Shown here one piece after another: positions 7,383 through 16,052 of a DNA stretch of 33,259 bases. The notes under the pieces are model-generated. The model made no database searches and was not told the origin of the DNA. It saw only the letters and a program-made list of their open reading frames with translations. Both the position numbers and the translations under genes were made by a program. This DNA comes from Bacillota bacterium (GTDB lineage Bacteria > Bacillota > Proteinivoracia > UBA4975). Position 1 is the stretch's first letter. The number at the start of each line of letters is the position of its first letter. The stretch is taken from NCBI GenBank assembly GCA_012727415.1, contig JAAYHI010000160.1, positions 1 to 33,259 of the forward strand, given 5' to 3'.

Positions 7383-8504
7383 TCAGACCAACAAGGCTGC
7401 AATTCTTTGTCCGGCACGTCCATCTCCGTAAGGAGCTGGCCGCGGCCCCTCCGGCGGCAAAAAGTCATGGTACATTGTCAGTTTTCTGCCCCCCAGCCCC
7501 GCCAGCACATTCCAGCCCGCTTCAACTGTTTCCAGCCATTCTGTTTCATCTCGCAAAGTAATGCACGGCTTCCCTAAAATAAAGGCTTCCTTTTGCACTC
7601 CGCCTGAATCGGTAATTATCAAGGATGCATTGTCCATCAGAAGCAGCATTTCCAGATAGCCAACGGGCTCAATTGCGTGCAGAGAGGGAGATTCCAGCAG
7701 TCTCTCCAGCCTGAAACCGGCGGCCTTTTTTCTGGTCCGGGGATGCAAGGGCAGTATTACTTTGCGCCCCATCGAGGCAAGCCCCCGGAAGACACCTTCC
7801 AGGTTTTCAGGCACATCAGTATTTTCCGCCCGGTGTACTGTAGCAAGGATATAATCATCGCCAAAATGGATTTCCGGTGGCAACTGCCTGCGGCGTGCTA
7901 TCTCCAGATTGTATAATACAGCGTCGTACATGACATCTCCTGTGTTGACAACCAAGGGCCTTTCAGGAGTAACCGAAGGTATTGCCGCCCCAATGTTCGC
8001 CAAATCCCCATTGGAGAAGAGATTAGTAAAGCCTTCCTCTGACAGGTTCCTTACTGCAGTTGCCGTGGGACAAGCTAAGATGGTGGAGATGCTGTCGGTA
8101 ACCACCCGATTGATTTCCTCAGGCATTCTGCGGTTAAAGCTGCGCAGCCCCGACTCCACATGCAAAACCGGCACGTGCAGCTTTACCGCTGCCAAAGCCC
8201 CCGCCACAGTGGAATTAGTATCCCCGTACACAAGTACCCAATCAGGTTGTTCCTTGACAATTATCTCCTCAACCTCCGCCAGCATCCTGCCAGTCTGGCG
8301 GCCATGACTGCCCGAACCCACCCCCAGATTATAGTCGGGCAGCGGAATATTCAGTTCCTGAAAAAAAACGGCAGACATATTTTCGTCATAATGCTGGCCA
8401 GTATGGACTATCACTTCCTGATGGAACCGGCGCAACACCCTGGACACTGCTGCTGCCTTGATAAACTGAGGACGTGCGCCTAAAACCGTAAGAACTTTCA
8501 TCAT
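7383..8504 (-). CDS. wecB: UDP-N-acetylglucosamine 2-epimerase, non-hydrolysing (WecB/WbpI-like)
   Basis: The product has 373 residues and the full two-domain GT-B-like fold of non-hydrolysing 2-epimerases. TVLGARPQFIK at the N-terminus, HTGQHYDENMS at about 35-45, VYGDTNST near 94-101, HVESGLRS near 115, TVHRAENTD and TDSGGVQKEA at the C-terminal UDP site are all present. WecB converts UDP-GlcNAc to UDP-ManNAc. The homologue WbpI instead epimerises UDP-2,3-diacetamido-glucuronic acid to the mannuronic form. Because WbpA, B, D and E homologues are in the same operon, the WbpI role is favoured here by context; the fold alone does not separate the two. The ATG overlaps the TGA of the upstream glycosyltransferase in an ATGA arrangement, and AAGGGG lies upstream. 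Confidence 0.95.
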   Translation of the reverse strand: MMKVLTVLGARPQFIKAAAVSRVLRRFHQEVIVHTGQHYDENMSAVFFQELNIPLPDYNLGVGSGSHGRQTGRMLAEVEEIIVKEQPDWVLVYGDTNSTVAGALAAVKLHVPVLHVESGLRSFNRRMPEEINRVVTDSISTILACPTATAVRNLSEEGFTNLFSNGDLANIGAAIPSVTPERPLVVNTGDVMYDAVLYNLEIARRRQLPPEIHFGDDYILATVHRAENTDVPENLEGVFRGLASMGRKVILPLHPRTRKKAAGFRLERLLESPSLHAIEPVGYLEMLLLMDNASLIITDSGGVQKEAFILGKPCITLRDETEWLETVEAGWNVLAGLGGRKLTMYHDFLPPEGPRPAPYGDGRAGQRIAALLV

Positions 8505-9694
8505 CCATTCCCCTTACCTGATGAACTGTCGATGGCCGCAAACAGGTTTATCATCTTTTTTGCATTGGTATGCCATGAATACTTGTCAAGCACTAATTTT
8601 CTGGCCCTCGACCCCATTCCTCTGGCAGCATCAGGATTGGCCAGCAATTGGTCCAGTGCCTTTACCAAGGCATCGAGGTCGTCGGCCTCGATCAACATCC
8701 CCGTTTTACCGGAACAAACGACATCGGCAATCCCCTCTCCCTTGCAGCCGATAACGGGCAAACCTGCCGCCATTGCCTCCAAATAAGCAATACCGAAACC
8801 CTCCATACTGCTGGGGAGAGAAAAAATCTGAGCCTTAGCCAGTAAGCCTGGCACGTCCTGATTGGGGACCCGACCCGTAAACTCAACTATATCATCAATT
8901 TGCAAATCTCGGGCCAGTCGCTGCAAGTTGGCTGCCTCTTCCCCGTCCCCTGCTACGGTATAGCGAATATAGGGGTATTTGCGGCGCAAAACAGCCACAG
9001 CATGCAGATTCAAGTCCAGTCTCTTTGTCTTTACCAAGTTGGATACACTGATAATGGATCCGGCTTGAGCCGAAGGTTGTATTTCTATGTACCTGCTGCT
9101 GTCAAAGCCATTATGTATTACTGCCGTCTTGTCAGGCATATGCGTTATCTCGTCCAACATATCTTTTAGCTTGCTGCTAACAGCAACAACCATGTCCGCT
9201 TCCCTGACGGCATTAATAATAGCTTGGCGGCAACTGTGGTTGCGGCAGGCAGTTTGCTGGACGTCTTTACCGTGAACAGTGATTACAAGAGGTATTCCCA
9301 GCTGCCTTTTGAGTAAGTGCCCTGCCTGTCCATCAGGTAAAATTGTGTGCGCATGGATAACAGCAAAGGGATTTTTTTTGTGGAGTTCAGCTACATGTTT
9401 ATGCAGTGCCCGGTACAGCCGGAAGCCGCTGCGCGCCATGCCCAGCCCGGCCGGGAAGACGAGATAAGCCGGGCGCCGGACAGCAATGCCGTCACGGGAA
9501 AAGGCCTTGGGAATGCTGCAGTAATGCCTCCAGCGGGGCAGAAGTCCAAGGGGATATGGCACCCAGGGACGAGGAGCGAGAACTGTTAAGCTGCAGCCCT
9601 GGCGCATTAGTTCCAGGTTTTGCTGATGTACGAAAATGCCTTTTGTAATGTTAGCAGGGTAGGGATACATATGGGAGATGACGAGGATGTTCAC
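8501..9694 (-). CDS. Glycosyltransferase family 4
   Basis: The product is a GT4 glycosyltransferase of 397 residues. The N-terminal ILVISHMYPYPANITKGIFVHQQ is typical of the EpsF/TuaC-like group. IHAHTILPDGQAG, VITVHGKDV and a C-terminal SLPSSMEGFGIAYLEAMA (EX7E donor-binding motif) are intact. Its GTG start at 9694 overlaps the TGA of the O-antigen ligase gene by four bases, with AGGAGG 7 bases upstream, so the rare GTG is well supported. It probably acts on the cytoplasmic membrane face, adding one residue of the repeat unit. The sugar donor is not predictable. Confidence 0.93.
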   Translation of the reverse strand: MNILVISHMYPYPANITKGIFVHQQNLELMRQGCSLTVLAPRPWVPYPLGLLPRWRHYCSIPKAFSRDGIAVRRPAYLVFPAGLGMARSGFRLYRALHKHVAELHKKNPFAVIHAHTILPDGQAGHLLKRQLGIPLVITVHGKDVQQTACRNHSCRQAIINAVREADMVVAVSSKLKDMLDEITHMPDKTAVIHNGFDSSRYIEIQPSAQAGSIISVSNLVKTKRLDLNLHAVAVLRRKYPYIRYTVAGDGEEAANLQRLARDLQIDDIVEFTGRVPNQDVPGLLAKAQIFSLPSSMEGFGIAYLEAMAAGLPVIGCKGEGIADVVCSGKTGMLIEADDLDALVKALDQLLANPDAARGMGSRARKLVLDKYSWHTNAKKMINLFAAIDSSSGKGNG

Positions 9695-10968
9695 GCAGTC
9701 GCCTCCTGTCCTTCAGTATCCTCATTGCAGGCACACCAGAAGTATACAAACAGCAGCCAGAATAGTTTCAGCAACAGCCCGTCTTCTCCGGAAATGCAGA
9801 TATTAAGGACATACATAACAGCGACTGAGCAAATGAGAACCTTTTGATAGAATAAACGCCCTCTGGCTGCGACAATGCCCAGCCCAATAAAGAGCAAGTA
9901 CAATATCGCTGCGACAGTGGACTTAATCAGTCCCCCCTCAATGAAGGCATTGAAATAAAAATTGTGGGGATGGTCGCCCGCCCCAAACATATCTGTGTAC
10001 GCCCTGGTTCCAGCACCAAAAATTAGCTGAAAAGCAGTAAATCCATTAATATAGTCTGCAGCCTGAGCGATGCGCTCCGCCCGGCCCCCGATCATTCCCA
10101 GTACCCCTTCCTGACGAATGGTAACAAGGATTCTTTGAATGGTTGTAAACTTAAAATTTTCATTCAGCATTGGCAACAATACTGACAGGGCCAGGATGCC
10201 CAGGACAATTACAGCTGTCAGGGGAATAAAAAGACCCTTTGACCGCCGAAGGGTCAAAATTGCTATAGCCAACAGGGGAAGGGTGTAAAAGATTATACCC
10301 CGCCTGGAGCCGCTGTAGAGCAGCATAAAAGTCAGTAAGCCATAAGCCCCCAGCATTGCCAGGTGGACAAGCCATACTTTCTTTTTGAAGACTTGATTCA
10401 TCAGGGCGACAGACAGCAGTACAGATACAATTAAGTGCAGGAAAAAAATATTATAGTCACCAAACACACTGATGCTGTTGGCCGACCAGTTTCTTGCCCT
10501 GTTTGTCGCCGAGAAGACAAACATAAGCAGAGCAAGCAGCGAAATTACCCCGCTGCACTCCAACACTTTCATCGCAAAACCTGACCTGAACTTTTGCAAC
10601 ACCAGTATACTTGACAAGGAAAGCAGGAAAAACCACAAAATCCTCAGGGTTTTCTGGAAAGCTGCCTGGGGAAGCGGTGACCAGCCAATGGCCAAAAAAC
10701 TTAGGGCAATATAGAGAAGGATGCTGAACAGCAATACCTTCTTTAATTGCTTTGCCTGTCCAAAATTAAAGGTTAAGGTGCCGAAAACCAAAAACTCAAT
10801 TGTCAGCAAGCCGAACAATCCTGCAGCAGCCAGCATGAAAGAAGTAATGCCCAAAATGCTGCGAAAGTAATCCACTCCTGTTTCAAACAGGGAAGCCGCC
10901 CATAAAACTGCCACGCAGGCAACCTGGAGCATTGCATAATTCTTTTGTCTCTGCTCTAAAGTATCCAT
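9691..10968 (-). CDS. O-antigen ligase/polymerase family membrane protein (Wzy/WaaL-like)
   Basis: The product is an integral membrane protein of about 425 residues with some 10-12 hydrophobic segments. It carries the Wzy_C pattern: SGSRRGI after a central helix, then a large outside loop ending in DHPHNFYFNAFIEGGLI, the conserved histidine/asparagine region of O-antigen ligases and polymerases. ATG at 10968 is chosen because AGGAGAAGG precedes it; the longer frame up to 11094 overlaps the Wzz-like gene and its first 42 residues do not look like membrane-protein sequence. In a Gram-positive cluster without LPS, polymerisation of the flipped repeat unit is the likely role. It follows the Wzz-like gene by 28 bases, matching a polymerase/length-regulator pair. 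Confidence 0.88.
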   Translation of the reverse strand: MDTLEQRQKNYAMLQVACVAVLWAASLFETGVDYFRSILGITSFMLAAAGLFGLLTIEFLVFGTLTFNFGQAKQLKKVLLFSILLYIALSFLAIGWSPLPQAAFQKTLRILWFFLLSLSSILVLQKFRSGFAMKVLECSGVISLLALLMFVFSATNRARNWSANSISVFGDYNIFFLHLIVSVLLSVALMNQVFKKKVWLVHLAMLGAYGLLTFMLLYSGSRRGIIFYTLPLLAIAILTLRRSKGLFIPLTAVIVLGILALSVLLPMLNENFKFTTIQRILVTIRQEGVLGMIGGRAERIAQAADYINGFTAFQLIFGAGTRAYTDMFGAGDHPHNFYFNAFIEGGLIKSTVAAILYLLFIGLGIVAARGRLFYQKVLICSVAVMYVLNICISGEDGLLLKLFWLLFVYFWCACNEDTEGQEATA

Positions 10969-10996
10969 TAGCCTTCTCCTTAACCTGCAGCCAATA

Positions 10997-11830
10997 CTAA
11001 CTTTGCTGCCTGCGAGCGTCAATACCGGCGCGGACAAAATCTGCGATGATGACGAGAATCGCCCCTGCAAACAAGCCGGCAACAGCGAAGACAATGATCT
11101 TGGTTCGGCTTAAGGGAGTCGAAGCAGCATATTGCACCCTGTTAACATACTGCAACTCGTAACGGTTTAAGATGTCGGGAAGCTTGTCCTTTAAGCCAAG
11201 CATCTCGTCACGGGCGTAATCCAGTTGAGACAATTGGATGTAAAGACGAGTCCGTTCTTCGGAAAAAGTCTCCCGGTAAAGCTCATCTTGTTGTTCCCTG
11301 TATTTCTCCAGGTGCTCAATTTCTCCCTGGCGATATAGAATATCGTAGTCAATGCACTCCAGAATGCCGTCAATTATTTCACCAGACCGTTCCGAGCGAT
11401 AGCGATCAACTGCAGCAGTATAGGCTGACAACCCTTTCTCCAGCAACTGGGCATGTTCTGCCACTTCTTTGCTGCGCACAGATATGCGGACAATTCTCCC
11501 TGACCTGGCAACACTAACCTCTTGGGGAAGAGCATCGATGCCAGCCAGTATAGAGTCAATTACTCCTTCGTCTGTCTGGCGTGTAATTGCGCGGTCGAGC
11601 TCGTACAGACTGGAAAAGAAGCCAGCCACATACAGATTGCGGTGAATCTTGTAGTCGGCCTCAGTAACTTGTTGATACCCGATTTGAATAGTGGACTGAC
11701 CTGTTAAAAGGTACTGGGTAAAGATAATACCTCCCACAACCACTGCAACCATTGCTGTCACGATAACAAACTTTTTCTTCCACAAGAGGTGCAACAGTGC
11801 GAAGATGTCAAGTTTTTCGGTTTTCTTCAT
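10997..11830 (-). CDS. Wzz/chain-length determinant-like membrane protein
   Basis: This 277-residue protein has a membrane segment near each end (about 19-41 and 245-267) around an extracytoplasmic, helix-rich middle part. This is the Wzz/YveK polysaccharide co-polymerase layout. The region before the second helix is STPLSRTK, resembling the proline-rich motif of the family. Such proteins set polysaccharide chain length with Wzy. There is no fused or adjacent bacterial tyrosine kinase (Wzc/CapB type) and no phosphatase in the window. The N-terminus KLDIFALLHLLWKKKF fits the family start. GGGAG lies 8 bases before the ATG at 11830. Sequence conservation in the middle is low, so the call rests mainly on topology, length and neighbours. 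Confidence 0.8.
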   Translation of the reverse strand: MKKTEKLDIFALLHLLWKKKFVIVTAMVAVVVGGIIFTQYLLTGQSTIQIGYQQVTEADYKIHRNLYVAGFFSSLYELDRAITRQTDEGVIDSILAGIDALPQEVSVARSGRIVRISVRSKEVAEHAQLLEKGLSAYTAAVDRYRSERSGEIIDGILECIDYDILYRQGEIEHLEKYREQQDELYRETFSEERTRLYIQLSQLDYARDEMLGLKDKLPDILNRYELQYVNRVQYAASTPLSRTKIIVFAVAGLFAGAILVIIADFVRAGIDARRQQS

Positions 11831-11859
11831 TTTGTCATCTCCCGTTCCCTAAAATTCTT

Positions 11860-11882
11860 CACGGGGCAGGCTTGTCCCCGTG
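11860..11882 (-). other. Hairpin in the gap between the acetyltransferase and Wzz-like genes
   Basis: A perfect 7-base-pair stem CACGGGG/CCCCGTG with a 9-base loop lies between two operon genes. On the transcript it is followed by GAAGAATTTTAG rather than a clean U run. It might be a weak intra-operon terminator or a stabilising mRNA element that tunes Wzz and polymerase levels. No function can be shown from sequence alone. Confidence 0.4.
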
Positions 11883-11893
11883 CAACGAAACAT

Positions 11894-12637
11894 CTATTCT
11901 TCCAGAGGCAGCAGCTGTTCCTCAGGAACCGGCCGCAACACCCTGGCCGGAGTGCCAACGACGATGGATTTCGCCGGCACGTCCCTGGTAACCACCGCCC
12001 CCGCTGCTGCAAACCCCTGTTCCTCAACTGTACGACCTGGCAGAACGGTGGCATTGGCCCCGATTCTTCCCCCGTCTTTCACTGTAACCCCTTTAAAATG
12101 ACGGAATCTCTCCTCGCTGCGGCCGGCGAAGTTATCATTGCTGGTGACAACCCCAGGGGCAATAAAAACATAATCCCCCAATTCAGACCAGGCGGTAATA
12201 TAGGAATTGGTCTCTAATTTGCAGTATGCGCCGACCATGCAATTATTTTCAATGGCTGCGTTTCTGCCGACAATGGTCCTGTTGCCAATGGCGACATGTT
12301 CCCGGATGGTGGCCAAATCCGCCACCAGGCACTCATCGCCCACCTGGCACCCCCTGTAGATCACAACGCCCGTGCCAATAATACAGGCGTTACCGATTAC
12401 TGCCGGCTTGAGACTGTCTACTTTAGAAGCAGCGCTGGTAACAGCCCGCATGGGCATTTTGCCAATGACTGTGTTGTCGTCTATTCTGACCCCATTGCCA
12501 ATTTTTGTCCCTGAATGAATAGTTACATTGTTGCCTATGCAGACTCCATCTCCTATTTCCACGTCGGGACCAATGGTACAGAAGTTACCCAATTGAATGT
12601 TTTTCCCAAGCTTTGCCCGGGGATCAATTGCATTCAT
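11894..12637 (-). CDS. Left-handed beta-helix (hexapeptide-repeat) N-acetyltransferase, WbpD/WlbB-like
   Basis: The 247-residue product is almost wholly hexapeptide repeats ([LIV]-G-x4), from IGPDVEIGDGVCIGNNV at the N-terminus to GRIGANATVLPGRTV near the C-terminus. It ends with AAGAVVTRDVPAKSIVVGTPARV, the hallmark of acyl-CoA-dependent trimeric sugar acetyltransferases. GVVTSNDNFAG corresponds to the active-site loop. WbpD-type enzymes acetylate the 3-amino group of UDP-GlcNAc(3N)A. It is longer than typical WbpD (about 190 residues) because of extra N-terminal coils. The ATG at 12637 overlaps the end of the preceding glycosyltransferase by 14 bases. The pathway assignment rests on the WbpA/B/E homologues upstream in the operon. 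Confidence 0.88.
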   Translation of the reverse strand: MNAIDPRAKLGKNIQLGNFCTIGPDVEIGDGVCIGNNVTIHSGTKIGNGVRIDDNTVIGKMPMRAVTSAASKVDSLKPAVIGNACIIGTGVVIYRGCQVGDECLVADLATIREHVAIGNRTIVGRNAAIENNCMVGAYCKLETNSYITAWSELGDYVFIAPGVVTSNDNFAGRSEERFRHFKGVTVKDGGRIGANATVLPGRTVEEQGFAAAGAVVTRDVPAKSIVVGTPARVLRPVPEEQLLPLEE

Positions 12638-13844
12638 TACTTAAGCACCTCGCAATCAGGTTTTCCAGTTTATTTGTGAGAATCGGGATATCATATTCTT
12701 CTTCCGCAAGGCGTCTGCCCCGCAGACCCATTTCCCAGGCCATATCCTCATCTGCCATTATTGCCATAATTGCCTGGGCTACAGCTTTGGAATCCTCCGG
12801 CGGCACGGAAATCCCCGCCCTGGCCTCGCGGACAAGGTCGTTGGCCACCTTGCCTGAAAAGACAATTGGCTTGCCGCTTGCAAGATAAACATACAGTTTG
12901 TTTAGACTGATGCCATATTGATAAAGGTCGATATTCTTCATGGCGACAATGTTAAGGTGGCATCCCCTTAGCAAGGCAGGGATCAAAGAATAGGGCTGCT
13001 GGCCCATAAAATGCACATTATCCAGACCCATTTCAGCCGTCTCTGACTTTAAGCGCTCGACTTCAGTGCCCTGACCAAAGAGGAGGAAGCAAATTCTGTC
13101 TGCACCGGCTGCAGCAACTTCCCGAGCAGCACCGATGATTGTATCCATTTGATTGGCCCTGCTCATGGCACCTGTATAAGCCACGATATACTTATTTTTA
13201 TAAGGCCTGAGGATCTCCTCTGCCTTGCCTGCGTTCTCCTGTGCATAGCGGTCAAACTCCGCAAGGTTTACGCCATTGGATATATGGGTTATTTTATCTC
13301 GATTCACTCCGTGCTTACTGCAAATATAAAGGTCGGCAGCAGGCAGAAGAGTGATAATATGCCGGGAATTTTTATAGGCGCGCCTTTCCAGCCTGCGGAA
13401 AAACCAGGCGATTATGCTTTTGTCGCCTATTGCGCCCATATCGATAAGGGTCTGGGGCCATAGATCCCGGACCTCAGCAATAAAAGGCGCATTGGCTTTG
13501 CGGGCTATTCTATCTCCCGCCCGCCAGGAAAAAGGATGCACCGATGAGGCAATGACGACGTCAGGCCTGTATCCTCCGGGCAGACAGCCCTTGACCCTGG
13601 CAGCGAATTGCAGCATATTGATTACTCTTCCGGGTCCATTCCCCCGGTATGAGCATGTGGGAACAAAGATAAACTTTATACCCTCGGAAACAACAGCTCC
13701 TGTCCGTTGCGCATTTGTTTTGTGCTGAAAACTGGCAGCGGCAATTGTGACGCCATAGCCCCGCCTCACCAATTCCCGGGCCAGCTGAAAATGGCGCCCC
13801 GAATCTGGATTGGCATAGTGGTTAATAATCAGGATTTCATGCAT
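12624..13844 (-). CDS. Glycosyltransferase family 4 (WbuB/WcaI-like)
   Basis: The product is a GT4 glycosyltransferase of about 406 residues. ILIINHYANPDSGRHFQLARELVRRG at the start and the later ASSVHPFSWRAGDRIARK and VRDLWPQTLIDMGAI segments are characteristic of the WbuB/WcaI subgroup, some of which transfer N-acetyl-fucosamine-type sugars. The donor domain has IVAYTGAMSRANQMD and a C-terminal NKLYVYLASGKPIVF. ATG at 13844 is preferred over GTG at 13853, because that GTG belongs to the AGGTGA ribosome binding site. The start overlaps the end of the preceding glycosyltransferase gene by 8 bases. Subgroup membership hints at a deoxy-amino-sugar donor, but this is not specific enough to assign. 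Confidence 0.92.
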   Translation of the reverse strand: MHEILIINHYANPDSGRHFQLARELVRRGYGVTIAAASFQHKTNAQRTGAVVSEGIKFIFVPTCSYRGNGPGRVINMLQFAARVKGCLPGGYRPDVVIASSVHPFSWRAGDRIARKANAPFIAEVRDLWPQTLIDMGAIGDKSIIAWFFRRLERRAYKNSRHIITLLPAADLYICSKHGVNRDKITHISNGVNLAEFDRYAQENAGKAEEILRPYKNKYIVAYTGAMSRANQMDTIIGAAREVAAAGADRICFLLFGQGTEVERLKSETAEMGLDNVHFMGQQPYSLIPALLRGCHLNIVAMKNIDLYQYGISLNKLYVYLASGKPIVFSGKVANDLVREARAGISVPPEDSKAVAQAIMAIMADEDMAWEMGLRGRRLAEEEYDIPILTNKLENLIARCLSNECN

Positions 13845-14934
13845 TTTTTTCACCTAACATTGCGTTATATAAAGCCAGCAGTTTTTTCTCCTGACTCTCC
13901 CAGTTATAAAGGGTTTGGTACGCCTCCTGGCCCCGCCGTCCCATAGCGGCTATTTCATCCCGATTGCTCTCCAGACGTTCGATAGCCTCCGCGATGGTAT
14001 CTGTATCCAGGGGATCAACCAATAGTCCGCAAGCGTGCTTTGCCAATATTTCCCGCCAATAAGGAAAGTCGGAAGCAATAATTGCCATGCCCATGGCCAT
14101 GTACTCAAACAATTTGTTGGGCATGGATGTCAGATGGTTGGGACTGGGCAGCAGACACATCATCCCCACATCATACTGCACCAGGTAGTCAAAAAAACTG
14201 GAGTAAGGGATTGACTGAATATGCTTTATATTATCTGTTTGTTGGATCTCGGCACTGACAAGGTGCTGGAATTCCATGCTGTTATAATGACCAATGATGT
14301 CAAAGCTGACGGGAATTTGAACTTTTTTAACCGCTTCAATCATACTGAGGACCCCCCGGGCCTGGGAAATAAGGCCCACATACACCAGTTTCAGCTGCCC
14401 CCGGGAGGGCTGCCGAAGGGGAGGGGTAAAGGAAATGAGGGGGTAGTTCTTGATAGTATGGACATTGCCTGGTAAGCTCTGGCTCAATTCGTCTGTTACA
14501 ACCAGCACCAAATCAAAGCACCGGCAAGACAGATTTTCCAACATCTTAAATAAAGCACAGACTGCCCCCCGCAAAAATCTGGGAATTGAACGCTTGTGCC
14601 GTATGGTCTTGGCATAATTCTCATGTACATCATAGACGACTTTTTTGCCCCATAGCTTGGCAATCAAACCGATCGGTATTAGTTCCGGATCATGAAAATG
14701 AATAACCCTGGCCTCTTTGGCAAGGGATTCCCGGAGCAAACGCCAGCAGTTTCCCAGCCTGATCCGCAGCTTTCTCCCTGCAGGCAAGGCAACACAGTGG
14801 ATCTTTTCCGGCCGCCAGTCCTTCACCTCTTGGGCATAAAATTTAACGGAATACTGCTTGGCCAGAGATAAGACCTGACGGTAATAAATTCGGCTGTCAG
14901 ATATGGGATGCACACTGGAGATGACATAAATCAT
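13837..14934 (-). CDS. Glycosyltransferase family 4
   Basis: The product is a GT4 enzyme of 365 residues with IYVISSVHPISDSRIYYRQ at the N-terminus, VIHFHDPELIPIGL and VYDVHENYAKTI in the acceptor domain, LVYVGLISQARGVLSMIE opening the donor domain, and NKLFEYMAMGMAIIASD as the donor-binding motif. It resembles the glycosyltransferase at 3482-4651, including the HDPELIPIG and VYDVHE stretches, so the two may be distant paralogues. GGAGG is 9 bases before the ATG at 14934. It lies 20 bases after the WbpB-like gene and is a candidate to transfer the sugar made by the neighbouring WbpE-A-B enzymes (inference from position). Confidence 0.92.
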   Translation of the reverse strand: MIYVISSVHPISDSRIYYRQVLSLAKQYSVKFYAQEVKDWRPEKIHCVALPAGRKLRIRLGNCWRLLRESLAKEARVIHFHDPELIPIGLIAKLWGKKVVYDVHENYAKTIRHKRSIPRFLRGAVCALFKMLENLSCRCFDLVLVVTDELSQSLPGNVHTIKNYPLISFTPPLRQPSRGQLKLVYVGLISQARGVLSMIEAVKKVQIPVSFDIIGHYNSMEFQHLVSAEIQQTDNIKHIQSIPYSSFFDYLVQYDVGMMCLLPSPNHLTSMPNKLFEYMAMGMAIIASDFPYWREILAKHACGLLVDPLDTDTIAEAIERLESNRDEIAAMGRRGQEAYQTLYNWESQEKKLLALYNAMLGEKNA

Positions 14935-14953
14935 CAGGTTTCCTCCAATCTAA

Positions 14954-16033
14954 TCAGCGCTGTTTGAGATCAATCTCTTTCATGTCCAAAGTGGAAAAGC
15001 TCCCCAGAGGCAGCCTAACGGGCATTCCTGTCAGCTGGGACTTGTATGCAGCAAGGATAATCTCCACAGCCTTTTTTCCCGCCCTGCCATCGATATAAGG
15101 CTTGCGCCCCTCCTTAACAGCAGTGACAAAATCTCTGTACAAGGGGATATGCCCTGCCCCATAAACGGTGTCCGGATCAGGCTGACTTGCATTGTCAGTT
15201 GAGTCTTCGCCCAGCACATTCCAGACCTCGATTTTGTTAACGGCAATGCCACCGATGCAAACCGTACCAGTTTCCCCGAAGATGTTTAATGTCTCTTCAA
15301 GATTGGCAGGGTATACACAGGCGCTGCCCTCGACGATGCCGATGGCACCACTGGCGAAGCGGATGACGATGGCACCGAAATCCTCAGCTTCAATATCCCG
15401 GAGGAAATTTCCTGTCTGGGCAAAGACTGTCCCTGCGTCCTCGCCCAGCATCCACTGCAGCAGATCAATATTGTGCAAGCACTGGTTCATCAAAGTGCCG
15501 CCATCCAGCTCCCAGGTCCCGCGCCAGGGGGCCTGATTATAATAATCCTGATTGCGGTTCCAGCGAATACAGGCGGTGCCGTTTATTACCCTGCCCAGCT
15601 TGTCTTGTTGCAGTGCCTGACGCAATTTCTGCACCGGGGGGTTAAAGCGATTTTGATGGCACAGCCCCAGGGTCAGTCCCCGCTCTTCCGCTGCCGCTAT
15701 CATCTTATCGCAATCACTGATGGACAAGGCCATGGGCTTTTCCACCAGGACATGCTTGCCAGCCTGTAAACTCGCCAGAGCGTGTTGTGCATGGTACCCG
15801 CTTTCGGTGGCAATGGAAATAATGTCGATTTCTTCCTGCAGCATCTCCTGGTAATCCCTGTACTTCCTGACATCTTTGCCTGTTTTCTCGCTGTACAAAG
15901 CAGCTGCCGCATCCATTTTCGCCGGGATAAGATCAGCTACCGCCGCCAGTTCACAGATATCGCCGTTGGCAGCGATGGCCTCGATATGTTTCCTGGAAAT
16001 TCTCCCGCAACCCACCAACCCGATTTTCAACAT
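14954..16033 (-). CDS. Gfo/Idh/MocA oxidoreductase, WbpB/WlbA-like UDP-GlcNAcA 3-dehydrogenase
   Basis: The product has 359 residues: an NAD(P)-binding Rossmann domain starting with LKIGLVGCGRISRKH, the VLVEKPMALS motif carrying the conserved EKP lysine, and a C-terminal alpha/beta domain with GGTLMNQCLHNIDLLQWM, the active-site stretch typical of WlbA/WbpB. These enzymes oxidise UDP-GlcNAcA at C3, giving the 3-keto sugar that WbpE aminates. ATG at 16033 is chosen because AAGGAGGT sits four bases upstream; a longer start would overlap the dehydrogenase gene. It directly follows the WbpE and WbpA homologues, the usual partners of this reaction pair. WbpB from Pseudomonas recycles NADH with 2-oxoglutarate; whether this copy does is unknown. 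Confidence 0.93.
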   Translation of the reverse strand: MLKIGLVGCGRISRKHIEAIAANGDICELAAVADLIPAKMDAAAALYSEKTGKDVRKYRDYQEMLQEEIDIISIATESGYHAQHALASLQAGKHVLVEKPMALSISDCDKMIAAAEERGLTLGLCHQNRFNPPVQKLRQALQQDKLGRVINGTACIRWNRNQDYYNQAPWRGTWELDGGTLMNQCLHNIDLLQWMLGEDAGTVFAQTGNFLRDIEAEDFGAIVIRFASGAIGIVEGSACVYPANLEETLNIFGETGTVCIGGIAVNKIEVWNVLGEDSTDNASQPDPDTVYGAGHIPLYRDFVTAVKEGRKPYIDGRAGKKAVEIILAAYKSQLTGMPVRLPLGSFSTLDMKEIDLKQR

Positions 16034-16052
16034 TGTTACCTCCTTATCCAAC

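Noticed and set aside
10969..11094. A longer start for the O-antigen ligase-like gene
   Set aside because: The extension overlaps the Wzz-like gene and lacks a ribosome binding site; AGGAGAAGG precedes the ATG at 10968.
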